From the NCBI RefSeq assembly GCF_035582795.1, contig NC_134367.1:108238062-108302061 (forward strand): a stretch of 64,000 nucleotides of DNA, written 5' to 3'. The notes under the pieces are model-generated. The model had not been told where the DNA came from. It was given only the letters and a program-made list of their open reading frames with translations, and did not search any database. A program made the position numbers and the translations under genes. This stretch comes from Mycteria americana (lineage: Eukaryota; Chordata; Aves; Ciconiiformes; Ciconiidae). Shown here one piece after another: positions 11,701-23,700 of this stretch (positions are counted from its first letter, which is position 1; every line of letters starts with the position of its first letter).

Positions 11701-14700
11701 AAGGAACTGCTCGCACTGAGGATGCAGATTCAGACAGAAATCTTGGCACAAATTTATCCAGAGAAAAAACACCAAGACCAGAATTGCAATCTGAAGAGCC
11801 AGATGCTGAAGATGACCCTGAGCTGAAACAAGTAGAGGAAGAGCTACTGGAAGATGAGAATGCTGCAAGTGCAAAGCTGTCACAAGCAAAGGCTGCAAAT
11901 ACACAGGGCGATACACTAAATGTTAAAAATACAAACACTCAATTAGAAGTACTAAGTGAAGCTGTTTCGAGAACTGCAAATCCAACTTACGAAACAGGAG
12001 AGGAAACAAACTCATTTTCTAAGGAGGCTAAAAAACCGATCAGCATGCAAGATGCAAGTGAGACTGGAAACAAAGAGGTTGACGCACCAGTGACTGAAGA
12101 TGCTGAATTGGATGAGATAGAACATGTCATGGAAGATGATGAGGAGTATTCTGAAGCCAAGGAACCATCAGCTGTGGAAGAACATAATTTCCGACCTCCT
12201 GACACAGAAGACAACAATGACTTGAACCAAAGGAAAGATCATCTCCCAGAGGGCATTTCACAGAAAGACTCAAAAGAGGTGCAAAATTTAGAGCATACAA
12301 GAAATGACCACCAGCAATCTGCACATTTCCCCAGCCCTGCTGACAGCTCAGCAGCCACAAATGACACTGTAACAGACTTCAGTGAGTCTGTGAAGCGGCT
12401 CACAATAATGAGAGATTTTCTGGATGAAAAGCGTGTAATACGTCTACAAAAGTACCTTGGGCTTCAACACATGGTTAGGATAGAAGCCATGTTTCATGAC
12501 ATGAAGGTAGAGATGGAGCTTGCTCGGAAGGCAGGCCATAATAATGAAGATATAGAAGAAGCTTTGGACCAGATACTTGAGTTTTCAGAATCGAGCATTA
12601 TGGATGTTGTAGGAAAAGTTCTGGATTCCAGAGTGGCAGAACATAAAGAGGAGGTGGTAAAAGAGATGGATTTGTATGATGAGGAGAGCACACTGATGGA
12701 TGATATTCAAGAATTAATATATTCTTTAAGGAGTAAATATTCATCTGCGAATGAGAGTGTCCCGCTTGCATCTGTTCCAGAACAGGAAGATGATCAGCTG
12801 CATGTTCAAGGTAGGATGTTAAACCAGTTAATGAGTAGATGAAACGGAAGTAAAACCCTATCCCAGACAACACTATGTAACCCAGAGAAGCTTTAAGAAG
12901 AAGGTGAGGGAGCAGAATTGAAAGAGGCCCTGTAGAATCTGCTGGGATTTTGCTTATTTTTAATGCATATTTTTGGCATTGTGATGGGTGTCCTAGGGAC
13001 AAATCCTGAGAGAAAATGTTGAGCTCGGCATGTCTGTTCTTATGGGCCAGGTTCTGTGTCAGGTAAGTGGGATCCGTGCATGGATATGGCTAGAAGGAGC
13101 TATTCAGGTCATGTCTATCCCTCCTCCTCTCAAGAAATAGGGATTCACATATACTAATGTGCTGAATTTTCTGGAAGGTTTAGAGCAGTCTTTTTTTCTG
13201 AACTAGCTAGCACCTAATTATGAGAGATCCAGTGATTAATGCAAAGTTCAAGTACTAAATCCATGCACCTAAAATCTCAGGTGTCCCTACCATCATATTT
13301 TTGCCCACATTCATAAGAGTGCCTAAGTAGAAATACTGAACAAACAGATCTTTTGATGGGAGAAGAACCAGCAGTAGAGTCTGCTGCAAACTTGCTGTTT
13401 TTTCAAATTAATGTGCAAGGTGGTAAGACACTGTCTTAGCAAGGCTCCTTTTACAGTAGTACATGTTAAGTATGTGATTTTCTGTTAAAGTCATGAACGA
13501 TGAAAATATTTCACCTTGCAATATTTCATTGCAAGTTCAGTGGTTGATACCTTGCATAAATTCGATATAAACATTTAATTAGATGTTACTGAAAGTTGAT
13601 TGAGAATATACTGGAAGCAATACACAAGCTGAAGTGTTTAAAAAGTGTCAAGAAAGCTTTGTCAAATGCGGTATTTCACTGGAGACAGCTGTGGGTAAGA
13701 AATACACATTAGCTCAGTGCTTAATTCATGTCTCCCTGTCTGTCACAGATGGTGCAAAAGAGGCTGAATATGACAGAGTTTCCATCAGAAACCCAAATGC
13801 CATTGATGAGAGCAATCGGGGATTTCAGCAGCTTGAAGATAAGAGGCCAGAACAGCCTATTGAGGAGGAGGAGAGGGCTGTTAATGTTCCACCTGAGCAT
13901 GAAGAGGCCAACTTCTCGGATAATAGAGAAGCCGAAGAAGGGTATGATAGTGAAAGAGGATCACTGCTGGAAGATACTTCCTTTGGGTCAATTGATTCGG
14001 GACAGAGTGCCAGGGAAGATACTGCTGCAGGTAACCTTTTGGAATTGGGTTATTTTGTTCTTTTGCTCTTAAAGAGGAGCATGGTTGAATGGTTTTTAGG
14101 CAAATTCCGAGGTTTTTCACTAATATTTTCATTGTATGTTGCTGTAATCCTAATCGCTTTTGCTAATCTGTGACAGTCTCTCTAGTGGCAGTATTGTATC
14201 GCTACCACTCATCCCAGCAGAGAGGTTTTTCTACTACGTTTTTGCACTATAGAAATAAGAAAAGTTCTCCTGTAAGCGTCACAGTCAGGGCTCTGTGCTC
14301 AGGGTGGTGGACTGTGACTCGGCATGGTAGTGGATAAAAGAGCAGAAATCGCTGGAAGCATACCATCAGCCCAGGTTTCCTCCTCCTTGCAGGGGGACTC
14401 ACAGTCCAACCCTTAGGCTATACAATCATGCGCTCTCTCTTCTCGCTCTTTTTAACCTGTGACTCAGGGCTGTATTACTTTCCAGGAAAGATGGAGTGTA
14501 GCTTCCCTCAAGCAGTTCAATAATTTCTGGCTAAGGTGTTGGAGTAGGAGAAATGTTTGACTCTGTTCTGTTGAGGCCTTCTCTCTCTGGAGCAAGTGTG
14601 CTGACCTGTGCTGACTCCTCACTATGCCAAGGAGGGATCCTATTACTGTCATCTTCCCCAGCTCTGTTTTGGCATGAAACTGCCTTTGACTCCATTCTCA

Positions 14701-17700
14701 GTGCTAAGCTCAGCTTTGCTGTTCTGCATTCACCTCTGACTATATTTAATAAATCCGTCTTCACTGAGCATTTAGAAAAAAATCAGGCACATCTTGCTTA
14801 GCTTTTGTATGCTACTGAGGTACCATCCCCATAGCCAAGCACTTCTGAGCCAAGCAGCTTCTAAGTTCTGAGGAAAACGCTTGGTTGAATGCAGAGATAC
14901 CTAGGAATTGTAAATGGCTGGTGGATGAATGATGTGGTTAAGCAGTCGGATGTTCAGTTGTATTTTAGACCATCTTCCATTCCTTCCTTCACGGTGGTTA
15001 AATGCTGTTTACCAGGAATTCCTATGAGGACTGCTAGAAGTGCTGAGAAGAAACAGGGCAGGTGCTTGTAGAATCGCTGGTCACAGAGGCTGTTCCACAA
15101 TGTAACAACAGGCTGGGCAGGTGGTTGATTATTTGAAGCTGCTAACCTGAATTCACGGCAAGAGGAGCAGTGAGAGGAGGAGGCAGGCTTCAGATCAGGG
15201 TAGAAGTAAAGGTGGTTTAAAGCTTATGCTGTACGAACAGTGCTGTACGCTTAGTAGAAGACGTAGCTTTATTGATTAGGAATTGAAGAGTGTGTGCTGC
15301 TTGGTTGTTGACTTCCTGCTGAGGGAGCTGTATGTGCTCTGAGGCAGGCTTGGCAAAGTGACTTTGTGTATCTGTGTCCCTCTCTGTGGTACCTTTTCTA
15401 AAGCGGCCTGTGGAATATCACTATCCTTTCTAAGGACTTTTGCCTCTTTCTTCAGTGCCCTGGAGAACCGGGGACGGTAATTTGAAATCTCGCCTAAGAT
15501 GCCGCAGAAACTGCGGGGCGGGAGGCGGCAGAAGCGGGTTCCCCGTTGCAGCCCTCCCCTGTCAGCAGGCCCTGCTGGCGACGGCTGACGCGGGCGCGGC
15601 CGCTCCGTCAGGTAACACTTCTCTCCCTCTCCCTCCAGACACCGCCGAGGGCGGCGGGCGGCCCGCAGGACGCGGGGCGGAGGCCTCACGGGGAGCCCTC
15701 GGCGAAGCGGCGCCCGCGGCCCGGGAGCTCCTGCGGCGGGTGAGTGGCGGAGGTGGCGGCTGCGCATGCGGGCGGCGGCGGCGCGCGCCGATGACGCGCG
15801 CGCGGGGCGGTGGGGGGGTCACTCTGGGCTGACGTGTGCCTGGAAGTTGGCTCGCGCCGCCATGGACCCCGCGGGCGGCGGCGCGCGCCTCGTGGAGCTC
15901 CCGGCGCGGCGGCTGCTGCAGGTGCGCGAGGGGAGGCGGGGGGCGCGGGCGGGGCGTTGTCGCGCGCGCCGGGTGGGGTCGCCCCCCGCGTCGCCGGCCG
16001 TTGGGAGCCGTTAACGGCCGGCGGAGCGAGCGGGCGGCCGTGACAAGCGGCGGAGGGGCTCCGCCGGTCTAAACCGGGGGACTCGGCGCCCCGAGTGGAC
16101 CCCCCCGAGGGAGACGGGCCGAGGCGGATGTTGCTTCGCGTCCCTGAGGGGGGTGACCCCTGCCGTACACCTGCCCCGCTCCCTTTGTGAAGGGGCAGCT
16201 TTTCCTCGCCCCCGCCCCGCGATGTGGGGCAGTCCCGCGGGAGCGGAGGCGGAGGCTGGCGTCAGCACGGGCAGGGATCGCTGCCAGGCCTCTCGCCGCT
16301 CCCCTTGGGGGAGCGGGCCCCGTGGGGGAATAGGGCACCTGCGAAGACACCTGCTCGCCCCTAGGCTGGGCTTTGCAGGGGAAAGTGTGCGCCCTCATTT
16401 TAATCTCACGTGTCTGCCAGTTGCGGCCAGGGAGAAGGCAGGGGTTTCTGTGTGGCTGGTGCAGTTTCTTTTCCAAGCGCCATGTCTGTATCAGCCCTGT
16501 AAATTGTACCAGGTATTCACACCTTTTTCAGGCATTTGGTGCTCTATGGCTCTCAGAGAGACATATGATGAGACACATGACATATGACCCTGTGACCGTG
16601 AGGGTGACAGTGAGGAAGAGATCTGAGCCGTTTTTACTGGATCGTTACGAACGTCCAGATGTAAAGCTGGATTTTTTTCTATATTTTTCCATCGTTTTAG
16701 CTTTATTTGGAAACGGATCAAATAACTACTAGTGCTGTGTAACGCAAAACGTGTATATCAGCTTATTTTGGTGTAGCTGTTCTTTGCCAGCAGCTTGTTA
16801 CTGTCAGGTGTGTTCCAGATACTTGGACTTTTGAGTTGAAATGCAAGCATCGAGCTGCTTTTGTGGTTTTCTTCATTTTTGTTTTTCAGTTTACAGAAAA
16901 ACTGCAAGAAAGCTCTAGATGGTTCTCTGGTTTTATGAGAGGAATAAAAGCATTTGGCAGACTGCTTGTTTTGCCTGAGTATTTAATAAAAACATATTCA
17001 TAGCTGTCAATGTTGTTGGTTTTCAGTTGGTTGCTACCCTGCCTGAGGAAATCCGTCCTGGGCCTGATTTCCATGGACTTCCATGGGAGCCTATTATTGT
17101 CACTGCCTTAGTGGGAATTGCCACGCTTGCTATAATTTTCTGGAGAACCTGCCTTTCAGTGAGTATACTTCATGCTTGCAAGCCTGCTGGTATTTCACTT
17201 ACTGAGCGGTCTTTTGTATGGTTAAACTGTTTCAGCATTACTGGGGTCAAAGCAGTATGTAGTCTTTCGTGTTTTTACTTCTTCCGTTTAGAGCATTAAT
17301 GTGAACTACATGCTGGGCCTAATAGCTAAAGTAAGTTGTAATTTTCTTCATGCTAAGAATCGTTTCCTTTAAGCTATTAATTGAAGATTTTTTTAGTAAG
17401 GAACAGTTTCAAAAGCAAAATAAGGGAGTATGATGTAAATCAAGAAGGCTGAGGAAACGGTCAGCATATCTTTGAAATGAGAAGCCTTCCACGTGCTTGA
17501 GCCTGTTGCTGACTATCTCCAAAACAAGCAGTTAATCCTTCCCCCGTCATATTGTCCAGCTGCTTGTAGATGCCGCATTTAGGACCCTAAACCTGATCTT
17601 AATTCTCACTGGAGAGCCCCTTCCCCACTCTGCTTCTCGCTCTGCATTTGTCCTCCTCTTTCCTACACAGATAATTTTACGTGCAAGAAAAGTACCATCA

Positions 17701-20700
17701 CCAGCTCTCAAGTATACCAGTGCATCTCCTTGGGAATTGATCAATGAAAAGCAAATAGGACAGTTTATTTTACAGGTGTCCAGTTCAGTGGTGATATGCT
17801 CTGGAAGTCTGTGGAATACTTTATCTTTGCTTGACAAAAATACATTAAAACTAAATAATATCTGTAATAACACTGGTAGTTTTTTCCTTGTGTAGTTTTG
17901 ATATTGAATACAGTAGGTCAGCTTCAAATGCAAAATAGTGTTAATATAACAGCATGAAAAGAAAGCTTCTGAAATTATTTAACAGTGTTAGTTTCGAAAT
18001 GAGCAAATGTTATGTAAACATACATTGCTTTAAATGGATCAGAACTGGGATGCAAGTGTTTTTTGTGTTTGCAAGTTCATGACTGTTGTTTGATGCAAAA
18101 TGGCTTCATTTTCTTTTTTGCAAACTGGATGTGGGCAGTTACTGCTATCCTTCTGGTGACTGAGAAATCAGATGTTTACGAAGGCTCTAGGACAGGGCAT
18201 TAACCTAGAAGCTTTTATTAGAAAACAGCTTAAGCTTGTTTGTAGTGTGTTATTCAACACTCTTGTTGGCAGCGATAGATGTGTTTTCCATATGCCTCTT
18301 TAGTCCACGTATAAGTGGTGACTTTTCTCTATAGGAAAAATTAATAAAATTTTTCACTTATCACTTTTATGGCTAACTTTTTTTTTTTCTTCCATAGGTA
18401 AAGAGTAGAATATATCAAGGTAAGTTTCTCTGTGCTTTTCAGTGTACCTAATGCTTAGGCATGTAAAAGTTTTGAAGATTGTTTCAGAGCACCAAGTGTC
18501 AATCTTCATTCCCTTTCAAGGAGAATGCTAAGTCTGGAGTTATGGTGTAAGCTAGGCTGGAGGATGATACTTGAATATGAGGATTTCAATTTTGCTTTTG
18601 ATAATGCTTTGATTAGGAGAAACAATGCAGCTCACACATGCAAATTAAAGAAAAAGGCAAGGAAAAGCTCCGCTTTGTTCACCATAAATGTGATCCATTG
18701 GTGTACCGGTACAGTGGTAGTGGGGCAGAGTTTGTTTTGGTTTTCTGACTAAGAGTGAATCTGCTTTTGCTTGTTGCTTCTCACAAAAAGCAGTAGCTAG
18801 TTCCTCTTGCCTTTTTGGATTGAGGGGAGCCTGAAACTGGCTACTGTGCAGTTGCAAAGAGACCTTCTAAATGTAGACCTAAATATGCAGCTAGTCCTGT
18901 GGCTAGCACATGGCTTTTACAAGGGCTTTTCTCCAGCTTCAAGTATATAAAATTAAAGTGTACTGAACGGAAAGGAAATAGAATTCAAAGTAGGGCGATT
19001 GCTGAAATTCATAATTGAATACAAACCAAAAAATATGAAAGAATTGTCTTCACATGAACTCTCTGCCTGTTTCCTCTTTGCAAACAATGCTACTTATCTG
19101 TCATACTTCTCTGGTTTCATTGTAGTTATACTGCAGTTTCCTTCTATATAATTAATGCAGAATTGGTGAAGTGAAAAAGTCCATCTTGGATCTGTAAGGA
19201 GATTTCTGTGCTGCAAAACAAATATTAGTGGAGGGGGAAAAACATTGGTATCGGTGTTGTAGAAATTACTTAGCAGCCTGCCTTAAAAAAAAAAAAGGAG
19301 GAATATAGATATAATCCCCTTTTTGTTTTTTTTCCCCCCAAATATTCTTCTGTATAATACTGTATAGAAACTACTAAAGCTAAGAGCAAATAAATATTCT
19401 TCAAGCATGATAAAGTTAATGTTGTTGTTAAAATCTTCTCTAAAACGGAGGAATATTAACAGTGGCAAAAATACATTAAGAAATAGATTGCATTTGGAAT
19501 CCCAAAGACAAAATCTATTATCTACTCTTCATCACGCTAGTAAAATTGGGAGACCAAGCTAATGCAGGGATTCCTGCCTCCCTTAAACTGCTGAGAACTG
19601 TCTTGTACCTCAGCAGTCGCTTGTTGGCTCTCCTCTCACCAGAGCAGGAAGGGCTGGGGATCCTCTGGCCCAGAAACCCTCATGTGGGAAGGGAAGGAGG
19701 AGTAGCAGTTGCCATTGCACCCTGTGGGGTGCAGTTGGAACAACCAGTGCTTCCTGTTTGTACTGCAGGATTTGCTGTGAGGCTAATGGGGCTTCTGGTG
19801 TTGAAATACAGGGGTGGTTTAGGACTGGAAAGAGAATGACAATTGGATCATTGAATAGAATCATAGACTCGTTTAGGTTGGAAAAGACCTTTAAGATCCT
19901 CAAGTCCAACCATTAACCTACTACTGCCAAGTCCACCACTAAACCATGTCCCTAAGCACCTAAAAGGTCTACATATCTTTTAAATACCTCCAGCGGTGGT
20001 GACTCAGCCACTTCCCTGGGCAGCCTGTTCCAGTGCTTGACAACCCTTTCGGTGAAGAAGTTTTTCTTAACATCCAGTCTAAACCTCCCCTGGCACAACT
20101 TGAGGCCATTTCCTCTTGTCCTATGGCTTGTTACTTGGGAGAAGAGACCAACCCCCACCTCTCTACAACCTCCTTTCAGGCAGTTGTAGAGAGCCATAAG
20201 GTCTCCCCTCAGCCTCCTTTTCTCCAGGCTAAACAACCCCAGCTCCCTCAGCCGCTCCTCATCAGACTTCTGCTCCAGACCCTTCACCAGCTTCGTTGCC
20301 CTTCTCTGGACACGCTCCAGCACCTCAATGTCTCTTTTGTAGTGAGGGGCCCCAAACTGAACACAGTATTCGAGGTGCAGCCTCACCAGTGCTGAGTACA
20401 GGGGCACAATCACTTCCCTAGTCCTGCTGGCCACACTATTTCTGATACAAGCCAGGATGCCATTGGCCTTCTTGGCCACCTGGGCACACTGCTGGTTCAT
20501 ATTCAGGTGTCTATCGACTGACACCCCAGGTCCTTTTCTGCCGGGCAGCTTTCCAGCCACTCTTCCCCAAGCCTGTAGCGTTGCATGGGGTTGCTGTGGC
20601 CCAAGTGCAGGACCTTGCACTTAGCCTTGTTGAACCCCATACAATTGGCCTCAGCCCATCGATCCAGCCTGTCCAGGTCCCTCTGCAGAGCCTTCCTCCC

Positions 20701-23700
20701 CTCAAGCAGATCAACACTCCCGCCCAGCTTGGTGTTGTCTGCAAATTTACTGAGAGTGCACTTGATCCCCTCATCCAGATCATTGATAAAGATATTAAAC
20801 AGAACTGGCCCCAACACAGAGCCCTGGAGAACACCACTTGTGACCGGCCGCCAACTGGATTTAATTCCATTCATCACAGCTCTTTGGGCCCAGCCATCCA
20901 GCCAGTTCTTTACCCAGCAAAGCATACACCTGTCCAAGCCATGAGCAGCCAGGTTCTCCAGGAGAATGCTGTGGGAAACAGTGTCAAAGGCTTTACTGAA
21001 GTCTAGGTAAACAACATCCATAGCCTTTCCCTCATCCACTAAGCGGGTCACCTTGCATAGAAGGAGACCAGGTTAGTCAAGCAGGACCTGCCTTTCATAA
21101 ACCCATGCTGACTGGGCCTGATCCCCTGGTTGTCCTGTGGCACTCAAGATGATCTGCTCCATACCCTTCCCCGGCACCGAGTTCTGACAGGCTTCTAGTT
21201 CCCCGGATCTTCCCTTCTGGCCCTTCTTGTAGATGGGCGTCACATTTGCTAACCTCCGGTCAACTGGGACCTCCCTGGTTAGCCAGGACTGGTGAGAAAG
21301 GATGGAAAGGAGCTTGGTGAGCACTTCTGCTAGCTCCGTCGGTACGCTTGGGTGGATCCCATCTGGCCCCATAGACTTGTGTGTGTCTAAGTGGTGCAGC
21401 AGGTCGCTAACCATTTCCCCTTGGATTATGGGGGCTTCATTCTGCTCCCCATCCCTGTCTTGCAGCTCAGGGGGCTGGGTACCCGGAGAACAACTGGTCT
21501 TATATTAAAGACTGAGGCAAAGAAGGCATTAAGTACCTCAGCCCTTTCCTCATCCTTTGTCACCATGTTTCTTTAAATTAATTTGCAATAAAATAAATTA
21601 AGTATGTTAATGTTTTTTCTTGAATCCTGAAGGTTGGTTGGTGACTTCTTTAGGTTGAGGAACAAATGCATACCTAAAGAACTGTTGCTCGGTCACAGCC
21701 CTTCTGAGGTCTGTGAGCAATAGTGTCTGTTAGAAAGCCGTGCAGTCCCTTGAGGCTTACTGATGCTGTCTGCTAGCTGACAGTCTCTTTTTCTGTTCCC
21801 AGTAGGTCTTTCAGAGCTTTTTATCTTTGCTGACCGAACATTCAGTTTCAATACAACAGGAAGAGGTGGTTGTTAGGGAAGGTGTTGCATCTCCCTGAGT
21901 GTCACAGGGACTGAGACTGCTCTGACATCGTCACTGCCAATCCTTCCCTTGAACATACCTCATTTGTGCGTAGCCAGCACCTTACTCTGCTCTGCTGTGC
22001 ATTCTCTGACCAGCTTCTGTGAAGTGGATGCAAGAGCTATATGCTTTGTGTCAGTGTTCAGTGCTTTACTGCCTTGTTTTCAATTCTTTAAATGAAAACT
22101 GGCGATGCTTAGACTCCTGCAGAAAGGGCTGACTGCCAGGTAATTGACACTATCCTGATTTGTGCTTTAGTCCTTACTTGAAAACGTTCCCTAAAGTGCT
22201 AGTAATGATAGCTCTGATTTTTTTTTTTCCCCTCCAGGATATGAAGTACAGTTATTGTAAGCTTTCTTTTTCTTCCTAGTGACTGAAAAGCAGCTTGCTG
22301 AAAAGATTAAAAACCTGCTACAAGAAAAAACAGAAATCTTAGAAAAGATGTCAGAATATGATCAAAAGGTATTGTTCTAGGTTCTTGTCCTTTGCTTCCT
22401 AATTTTCTCTTACTGGTTTAATGGTACAGTCAATGCAACAGCTAATATATTTTTATTTTCTATTCTTACTGAATATTATGTTGACAATTTCCTCAGTTCT
22501 GTTTGGTTGTTTCTGTGCTTAGATAAAGGAAGCAAAGGAATCTGTGAAAGTGGCCCAAGAACAAAAAGACGTTCTCTCCAATGAAACCACAGGGCTTAAG
22601 GTAAGAAACAGTTAACTGTCTCTGTACTGAAAGCAAAAACATCAATAAAGTAATTTGCTTTAGTTGGTCTTTTACTCTCTTTTTTCTTTTTTTTTTTTTT
22701 TTTTTTTTTTTAAGGACACTGTCAAAGGACTGGAAGAAGCAAATCGTCAGCTAGATGACAAAGTAAAAAATCTGCACACGATGCTTGAAACAGAGAGAAA
22801 AAAGAATGAAAAGAAACAGAACAAGGCAAGAGCAATCACACTAATGTCTTACATTGTCCTTAACTTAATGTGCCCTAAAAGCTGGTCACAACCTGATGGG
22901 TAAACAGATAGAGGTAGAGCAAACAAGATGAACCATCTGAGAAAGAGAACTGAAATGTAATTTCTGGTTCATCCCAAGCTCAAGGGGGAGAATCTGTTGA
23001 TTGCATGGTTGTTGTTTTTTTTCTTTTTTTTGGGGGGGTGGGGTGGGTGGGTGGTGGTGTTTGGTTTTTGTAAGGTCTTGATGAACTTCTGTAGTTATGC
23101 GCTTTCACACATAAATGGATGTATTCAAGTCATGGGCTAGTCTAATACTTCCCAGCCAGAGCCAGGAAGTTCCTTAACAATATGGGCTGAAGGTTTCAGG
23201 TTGGTAAGAGACTTTTTCTTGTACTTAGAGGAATCATCTAGTTCTATAGTAAGTGTGAAGATTTCTAAGCTGCCTGTCATTCTTGTTGTCTAGAGGTACT
23301 TTTTTCTTTTTTTTTCTTTTAAGCCTGATTTCCTGTGGTAATGGTAAGCTCCAACAAGTTCTTTGGTGTTTTGATCAAAGGTTGTTGCTAATGACAGCAG
23401 CACGTGGTACTTTCGTTCTAGATTGTGCAGGTGTACAGGGAACTTTCCCAGCCATGGACAGGCAGAGTCACAGAGGGAAGTTGATTCTAATGTGCTCTTT
23501 GTTTCTATTCCTTGCCTTGCTGATAAGGCAGCGCTGTGTTGCTGCTAGTCTAATGGCTGCTCTAAATGGAAATTTGTTGGTGTTTTGACTTTCCTTTTAT
23601 GCTTCCAAAATACACAGGTAAGGTAATTATACACTTAGGCTAAGGCATGTACCAGGCTAATACAAAGTCACTGCTCATCTTCTTCTTATCTAGATTTCTG

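Larger units (their letters stand above)
15480..16340. promoter_or_regulatory. MIA3: Internal CpG island / TANGO1S promoter
   Basis: A second GC- and CpG-dense block lies inside the gene and brackets the short-isoform ATG. It contains GCTGACGTGT at 15828-15837, identical to the 10-mer upstream of the main ATG. There is no obvious TATA box. Position and composition point to an alternative promoter. Confidence 0.7.

Noticed and set aside
9835-12691. Minus-strand ORFs opposite MIA3 exon 4
   Set aside because: They are antisense shadows of an acidic, codon-biased exon and are Ser/Leu-rich without known motifs.
20033-21006. Plus-strand ORFs across the CR1 region
   Set aside because: They are antisense shadows; the minus strand encodes the recognisable reverse transcriptase pieces.
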